NCBI GenBank assembly: GCA_002189035.1
Contig: CM007990.1
Coordinates: 3,906,001-3,970,000, forward strand
Reading direction: 5' to 3'
Length of the DNA: 64,000 nt
From: Utricularia gibba
Taxonomy: Eukaryota; Streptophyta; Magnoliopsida; Lamiales; Lentibulariaceae
Shown: one piece after another, positions 57,630-64,000 of the stretch
Layout: each line of letters opens with the position of its first letter
Position numbering within the stretch: the stretch's first letter is position 1
The notes under the pieces: generated by a model
Databases searched by the model: none
What the model saw: only the letters and a program-made list of their open reading frames with translations
Told to the model about the DNA's origin: nothing
Program-made: the position numbers and the translations under genes

Positions 57630-59308
57630 ACAACTTGTGTAATAAATAGTATTTAATTTTGACAAACACATTCCATCCATAATTCCATGGTTTCCTTTCC
57701 TTTCTGTGTGTTTCTAGAAATCAGTAGTCTCTTTTGCTTAGCCATCTTCATTTTCCATGTCACATATTATATTAACATTAAAATTTAATATTGAAAAGGA
57801 TCAATTATCTCGTACATGTAATATCAGAACATGACAGTTTTCTCATGAATTTGTTTTCTATGCACTCCCTTATCAGGGCAGCAAAATTAAAAAAAATAAT
57901 GTTTCTTTCATTCGAGAGTTGTAATGTGCTGGGTTTTGAGACCTCCAAGACTGAACAAATTCCGTATCTTGTGGAAGAACACACACGCATACAAAAAAGA
58001 GGTTAACCTGTACGAGGTTTCAACTAGTTAACTACCGTTGATAAATCAAAATAGAGTTGGAAAGTTTGTGTATGAGCCAGCGAAAACGACTCCACCTTTC
58101 ACATAAGATATAATAAAATTACTATTGTTAGGAAATTATTTGGGATTATATGAATAAAAAAATAATTATTTGAAATTATTTTAACAAAATTACATATATT
58201 TTTCAATCAAATATAATAATATTTTATTTATGTCTTTTATAACAGAATAATAAAATAAACATATAATACGCAATGAATGCTTGGTACATGATATTAAATG
58301 AAAAATAGTAAGTTATATTAAGATCTCAATTTTATTACGCCAAATAAGATTTATCAATGATAAATGGGTTTATATACCCATTGTTTAATTGATATTTTTA
58401 CTCCCATTCATTTTCTAGTTATATTAAAAAATGAAGATAATATAATTATTTTTATATGATTAAAATTTCTAAATACAATTTTATTAATAGTTTCACTTAA
58501 TTAACCAAACATATCTAATCTTATTCATATATTTATATTTTATTTACATATCTCTATTAAAAGATCTATCAGTATATTTTAATCTCACTAAATACATACT
58601 ACTTAACTCTAAATAAGAAAGTTATAATACATTACATGAATGATCTGAAATTCTTCTTTTTTTACAAATTTTAAATACTTGTAATTATATCGAACCATGC
58701 CCCATACAGATTATAATTGCGAAAGAATGATCATCAACTTTGTTTTAAATTTTAGGTCATGGGTTTTTAGTTTATGAAAGTGTTTAATAGTATATTATAA
58801 AAAAAATTATATTCAAATTTACATATAAATCACTATTTAATTAAGTAATCTATGTACAGTAAACTTGTATTATTATACAACTCACATAATCATTTTTTGA
58901 ATATAAGGATGATATATACAAATGCAAGAAGAAAGAATGTATATTGCTCACATACGTAGATTGCTAATATTGAATATTAAAATATTATATATATATATAT
59001 ATTCAATTATACTATATTTGAATATACTAATATAAATAACCTATGTGAATCTAATGAATCTCATGGCTTCCTTGGCGATGTCAGTTTGAGCACCAGGATA
59101 ATATCATTTATTGCACCTTCGTCGAAGTAAATGAATTGGAATAAAATAAAATAAAATATGAAAATTTGGAAGCGAAAACCAAATCGTCTTCCAGTTTCTT
59201 GCACCTTTTCCCAAGAAAAGAGTAGGTCCCCATTTAGTTGGATCGTTCTTTAAATATGTGATGGTAAGCGAGTGAGCTTCCACCAGAAGTCATCATTGCT
59301 AAACAGAA
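57630..59308 (+). repeat. CYP94 upstream block, copy linked to the second P450
   Basis: 57630-57850 matches 38215-38410 (old LTR end with PBS-like ATCAGAACATG). 58115-58770 matches 44500-45085 and 38550-39060 plus 42768-43090. The last 70 bases before the start codon match those of the first P450. This copy has neither the Harbinger element nor the 400-bp insert, so it shows the uninterrupted state. An (AT)n run lies near 58990. Confidence 0.75.
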
Positions 59309-60832
59309 ATGGAGTTCTCTTCCGTCAGCATCACCATCCTCGTCATTCTCGTCTCTAGTTTGTCGGCATACCTTCTACTTTTCCGGCGGAAAGGTTCCGG
59401 CCATGGGTTCAAAACAGTTCCTTTATTGGGGGCCCTCCCGGACTTCCTTCGCAACCGCCACCGCTTCCTCGACTGGGTCACCGAAACTGTTGCCGATACG
59501 CCGGGGAATACCGCCGCCTTCACCATTCCCGGGAACACCCAAGGCATCGTGACAGCGAATCCGCAAGTTGTGGAGTACATACTGAAAGCCAACTTCGAGG
59601 ATTACCCAAAGGGCTCTTATTTCATTTCCGCTTTGCATGATTTGCTGGGGAGTGGGATCTTCAACGTGGATGGAAACTCATGGAAGGTTCAGAGGAAGAC
59701 TGCGAGTTATGAGTTTAACACGAAATCTCTCAGGAATTTTGTGATGGAATGTGTGGCCTCTGAATTGGAATCCCGGCTGATTCCACTGATCGAATCCGCC
59801 GCTAAAAGCGGCAACGTTTTGGATCTTCAGGACATTCTCGAACGATTTGCTTTCGACAATATATGCAGACTTTCTTTCAACGTCGACCCTGGTTGCCTTG
59901 AAGGTGACAGCTCTGTTGGGGCGGAGTTTATGCGGGCATTTGATGAAGCTGCCCTGCTCAGTTCGGGTAGATTTTTGTCTGCTTTCTCGTTTCTAGTGAC
60001 GACCAAGAAGTTTCTCGATGTGGGATCGGAGAAGAAGCTGCGCAAATCCGTTGCTACTGTCCATGATTTCGCTGACAAGATCATCAGAAAAAGAATGGAA
60101 GAAAAGAGGGAAACTGTTATTAAAGAGGATGAGGACTTACTGTCAAGATTCATAACGCAAAAGGAAGCCTCACCTCAGTATCTCAGAGATATCGTCATCA
60201 GCTTCATTCTAGCAGGGAGAGACACTACCTCCGCTGCTCTTACGTGGTTCTTCTGGCTGCTATCTACCCACCCACATGTCGAACAAAAGATCCTGCAAGA
60301 ACTAGCCGAAATCCGAAGCCGAAACGGCAAACCAGTCGGCGAGGTCTACACCTTCGATGAGCTTCGCGATATGCATTATCTCCATGCGTCAATCACGGAA
60401 TCAATGAGACTGTATCCTCCAGTTCCAGCAGACTCAAAGACGTGCGCGAAAGACGACATTCTCCCTGATGGGACTGTGATACGCAAGGGCTGGTTCGTTA
60501 CATACTTTGCATACTCAATGGGAAGGATGGAGAACATTTGGGGTAAAGATTGCCGCGAGTACAAGCCGGAGAGATGGATCGAGAACGGCGTTTTCAAGCA
60601 GGAAAGCTCGTTCAAGTTTCCGGTTTTCCACGCCGGACCAAGGATCTGTCTGGGGAAGGACATGGCCTACATTCAGATGAAGTCTATCGCAGCTTCTGTG
60701 TTGGAGAGGTTTGCTTTGAATGTTTTGGTGGAGAAAGGCAAGTCCCCTGAAGGCCTCTTATCCTTGACTCTCAGAGTGAAAGGTGGGCTGCAGGTCACAG
60801 TGAAGGAAAGGGAAGCTCCCAGCAGTTTCTAA
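59309..60832 (+). CDS. Cytochrome P450, CYP94D-like (copy 2)
   Basis: Intronless, 507 residues, collinear with the copy at 45.7 kb without gaps and differing at about 36 positions. The membrane anchor, I-helix AGRDTTSAALTWFF, ESMR, PERW and heme loop FHAGPRICLG (cysteine 447) are intact. The residue after AGRDT is Thr, the usual CYP94 state, whereas copy 1 has Ser. A cluster of changes lies at residues 223-232 (LSAFSFLVTT against YSAIPILVTI), while residues 233-306 are identical. The first ATG of the frame directly precedes the anchor, as expected. Probably a fatty-acid hydroxylase of the CYP94 type; substrate unknown. Confidence 0.95.
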   Translation: MEFSSVSITILVILVSSLSAYLLLFRRKGSGHGFKTVPLLGALPDFLRNRHRFLDWVTETVADTPGNTAAFTIPGNTQGIVTANPQVVEYILKANFEDYPKGSYFISALHDLLGSGIFNVDGNSWKVQRKTASYEFNTKSLRNFVMECVASELESRLIPLIESAAKSGNVLDLQDILERFAFDNICRLSFNVDPGCLEGDSSVGAEFMRAFDEAALLSSGRFLSAFSFLVTTKKFLDVGSEKKLRKSVATVHDFADKIIRKRMEEKRETVIKEDEDLLSRFITQKEASPQYLRDIVISFILAGRDTTSAALTWFFWLLSTHPHVEQKILQELAEIRSRNGKPVGEVYTFDELRDMHYLHASITESMRLYPPVPADSKTCAKDDILPDGTVIRKGWFVTYFAYSMGRMENIWGKDCREYKPERWIENGVFKQESSFKFPVFHAGPRICLGKDMAYIQMKSIAASVLERFALNVLVEKGKSPEGLLSLTLRVKGGLQVTVKEREAPSSF

Positions 60833-62659
60833 GGCATTTTGGCGCGATGAATAAAATTTGTGTGGTTGTTAAGAATTCTATGACTTGTTTGTAACTCGTG
60901 TTGTGGTACCCTATCAAGTAATGTCTTTGATGCGTGGTATATTTTTATTTTAGATAATTATTTAAGTTAATTATTAATAAAAAAAATATAAATAATATTA
61001 ACTCCATATTACTTTCGTATAATTAATTGTTAAAAAACTAATGTTTGACATTATTTGATAACAAGACACTATTTCCACTATTCCAATACTCCATGATAGA
61101 TTCTTACCATTTTAAATGTTGATAGTTTACCATTATACAAGTGATATAAATAATTCGTATTGTTTCTTATAACTGATTTAGATAGCTATCAATTTTTTTT
61201 CATTATAGTAAAATTAGTTTATACTATGAAATTCTAATTTCTATTCATAATATTTTTCTAACTCATTTCAACTCTTTCCACCATGCCCCTACCAGGATTA
61301 TGAAATGAAGAAACAAAGATTGTGTTTTGAATTAAACTTCTACTTATGTAGAAATATTGCAAATGAATACATAATCGAAATAGTTAGATTGCTTTTGGAG
61401 AAAAATATTACAATTAAAGTGAAAGTCATCTAGATATTCATTAGTAAGGATATTGGATTTATAATATCATATATATGAAAATCATTAGAATTTATGTACA
61501 ATACATTTGAGATTTTAGTAACATTGCTACCCATCTTACTACAATAAGCTTATATACAAAATCCTAAAATTATTATCATATGAAAATACATAAAACTAAT
61601 TTTTCCAACAGTAAAACACTCAAGTATGTATTTTGGATTTTTGAATCATGTATTCAAGGTTATTACATAATTCTAAATGTGATCACAATATATGTTGTAC
61701 CTTTTTATTTTAAGTTGAACCACACATTATTGATTGTTATAACTATACATATTTGTAACCTTATTCTACTTCTTGTACTTGAAGTATTTGATAGCGAAAA
61801 TAATAAATTTTGCGTATGATTTATTCAATTGTTTGATTACTATGTTGTTATTGAATAAGGAGCATATGTTTATTTTAATAGGATTAATTTGATTCATAAT
61901 ATATTATCTCAAATAGTACCTTTTAGATCAGAATATGTTGAATGTCATCATATTTACACTCCAATCTTCTTATATATTTTCTCATTAAACAACTTTAGGA
62001 GAAATTAAATCAATTGGTATGTCACATTCATTGAAAAATTCGAAAAGTATTTGATTGGAATTCATATGTTTACTTATATAACTTTGAGTACTTGGACAGT
62101 TATCTCGAAAAATATGAATACTTAATTATGAAATAATTGTTAGATATACATTTAATTTTTTTATAGTATATCTCTTTAATAAAACTTAAATAGTAATTAT
62201 TACAAAATTAAAAATAGCGAAACATCTCACTAAATACTTTTAATATAATAATTATTACAAAATTAAGAAATACATAAATTATGTATACCTAATGATTTTA
62301 TTATTTAATATTTGTAAACAACAATTATTTTTTTGAAAGAAGATAAGAGTATCAACCTACAATCGAATATGCACATCAACTAGGAAAAGTGATTTAATCA
62401 CTTTTCTAAATCACCCTTATAGATAAGTTCATCCTATATCCAATGATTCAAGTTATTAATGGTGTCCAAGCAAATGTTCCGACACTTTCCAATTCATTTC
62501 CATTTTTGGCGTATATTAAATACTTTTTTATATTACTTTTTTTAAAAAATAAGAAATTCGTGAATTTATATACACATAGAGACCATTTTTTCATACATTA
62601 AGATGGTTGATTTTTTAATAAACTTTGATTCATGCGGTTTGGGATCAGTCAAACCCTAC
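60833..62659. other. P450 3' UTR, duplicated downstream block and AT-rich spacer
   Basis: 60833 to about 61790 matches the DNA downstream of the first P450. From there to 62659 the sequence is AT-rich with no recognisable gene or repeat. Confidence 0.6.
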
Positions 62660-62998
62660 GGCCCCGTTTGGTTGAGAGTTCGGTGATATAAATTATTTAG
62701 GTATCTTTAAACCCATATTCATGGGTTTTATGTAGAAACATGTTTGATTCGTGTGTTAAAATTATTTGGATTTATCATTACATGTGTTTAGTATATTAAT
62801 TTAAGAAATAGGTGTTTATAATTAATATGGGTATACTTAAACCCACCCCCTAGATGAGTTTATATAAACCCATATCTATGGGTTATTGATTGATTTATCT
62901 AAATCTGTGAGGTAAATTTAAACTCAATAATAACCTACATACCATCAAATATTAAACATATGTATAAATCTAGTTAAACCCACAAACCAAACGAGGTC
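62660..62998. mobile_element. Tourist-like MITE, 339 bp
   Basis: Left end GGCCCCGTTTGGTT and right end (inverted) GACCTCGTTTGGTTT form a near-perfect terminal inverted repeat, flanked by TAC on both sides (62657-62659 and 62999-63001). It is non-coding, with internal repeats of AAACCCA and its complement. The CGTTTGGT core is shared with the Harbinger ends at 39094, so it may belong to the same superfamily, though not as a simple deletion product of that element. Confidence 0.7.
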
Positions 62999-63424
62999 TA
63001 CATGTGTTCACATGTATTAAATACATTTTAAAAGCTAAAATAAATATTTAATTTATCGAAATCTTATTTTAATAACCTCGAATTTAGCTCTATGAAAATT
63101 ATCATAGAATCACATACGTAAATCTGATGAACAAAGGATGATGAAAGGGAATGCTTTTTCCACATTAAATCTCATCAAATTGTGAAAACTGGAAATCCCT
63201 CCTGCCTGCCTTTTCCTGTGTTTGTTTCTCTGCTTTGTAGTCTGGTGAATTTGGATTTCTGTATTGTTGCATATGGCTGGCTTGGTTTTTATCACGTAAT
63301 GTTAAAAGTTGAAAATTGATGGCCTTTATGCTATGGCGGCCATTTCTGATTTCCCGATTCAGTCCAGTCCTTCGCACTACTCATTGATCGTGTTAGATTA
63401 GCGCCTTGTAACCAGTTGGAGATA

Positions 63425-64000
63425 ATGGTGTTAGGTACGGATTTAGTGATGAAGACAAGTACCTGGAAGCAAAAAGAGCTTGTATTTCTTGTGCTATATG
63501 CTGCCGTCTTCTACTGGATTGTAATCCGACGCTCACTCCAGCTCTCACATGGTATGGCTCTGAATTGGAGATCTGTTTTTAGTATCCCATTGTTTTGAAT
63601 GATTTTTTAAATCTCTTTATGGGATGTGAATGCTGGCAGATCATTTCTTCAAGCTTCATGGACTGCGTCCTGGCTGGATTTCGGGTCGACTGAATGTATT
63701 GCAACTTCTTTGCTGTTAACGTTCAAAAACTGTTTTCTGTTTGTGCTCAATCTGATATTTGTTCATGAAATTTATTTTTTAAGGGACAAATGCTAGTTGA
63801 TGGCATTTTTTTGTTTGTTATGTTGGTTTGAAGGGGATTTGTCGAAGTAATTGATGAGATATTTTCTATGATTGCCGTCAACGTACTTTCTTAATTCTAT
63901 CCTCTTTTCTTTTGCCTGTGCTTTCATTTCTCTGACAGTGTAGCTGAATTTTATTATACATTAGTCGATCAAAAATTATATGTACAGGATGTTTCTGATG
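63425..64000 (+). CDS. MBOAT family protein (GUP1/HHAT-like), 3' part outside window
   Basis: N-terminus of a multi-spanning membrane-bound O-acyltransferase-like protein. Exons 63425-63551, 63640-63695 and 63988 onward, joined in phase by GT-AG introns. The peptide has a charged start, a first membrane helix (ELVFLVLYAAVFYWIVI), then RRSLQLSHDHFFKLHGLRPG, WISGRLN and DVSD, which matches plant GUP1-like proteins from memory. The catalytic histidine region lies beyond the window, so activity cannot be judged. Confidence 0.75.

Overview
The window is nuclear DNA from a flowering plant, most probably a eudicot. The genes have many introns and the spacers are AT-rich. The proteins belong to plant families: SnRK2 kinase, alpha-expansin, BYPASS1-like, AKR2, p24-delta and CYP94. 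The transposable elements are plant types: Ty1/copia, Ty3/gypsy Tat/Athila-like, PIF/Harbinger, hAT and MITEs. The species cannot be fixed from the sequence alone.

The left part (1-28 kb) is fairly gene-rich. In order it holds the 3' part of a group I-like SnRK2 kinase, an SHM6/SHM7-type serine hydroxymethyltransferase, a possible small unrecognised gene, an intronless EXPA13-type expansin, a BYPASS1-like (UPF0496) gene, AKR2 (chaperone for chloroplast outer-envelope proteins), a p24-delta cargo receptor and, on the minus strand, the ribosome-assembly factor MRT4. Exon structures were worked out by matching splice sites and phase to family sequences known from memory. These genes are unrelated housekeeping or stress genes and do not form a cluster.

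The middle (28-58 kb) is a nest of mobile-element remains. It holds copia fragments in opposite orientations, one carrying a captured piece of plastid DNA (trnL-trnF spacer plus trnF). There are at least five copies of one long-terminal-repeat family, two of them solo LTRs with perfect 5-bp target duplications. One of these splits a hAT transposase gene. There is also a gag remnant of the matching Ty3/gypsy type, and a 3.67-kb PIF/Harbinger element with an intact Myb-like ORF1 and a nearly intact transposase.

Two intronless CYP94D-like P450 genes (45.7 and 59.3 kb), about 93% identical in protein, lie in direct orientation 13.6 kb apart. Each sits in a duplicated block that extends about 1 kb either side of the gene. 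A third copy of the upstream block has no P450 and carries the Harbinger insertion. The right edge cuts into a GUP1/HHAT-like MBOAT acyltransferase gene.

I found no coherent, previously undescribed gene system. The most interesting signals are the plastid tRNA insertion, the datable nested insertions, the P450 block duplication, a frameshift in the SnRK2 acidic tail, and three GC-AG introns.
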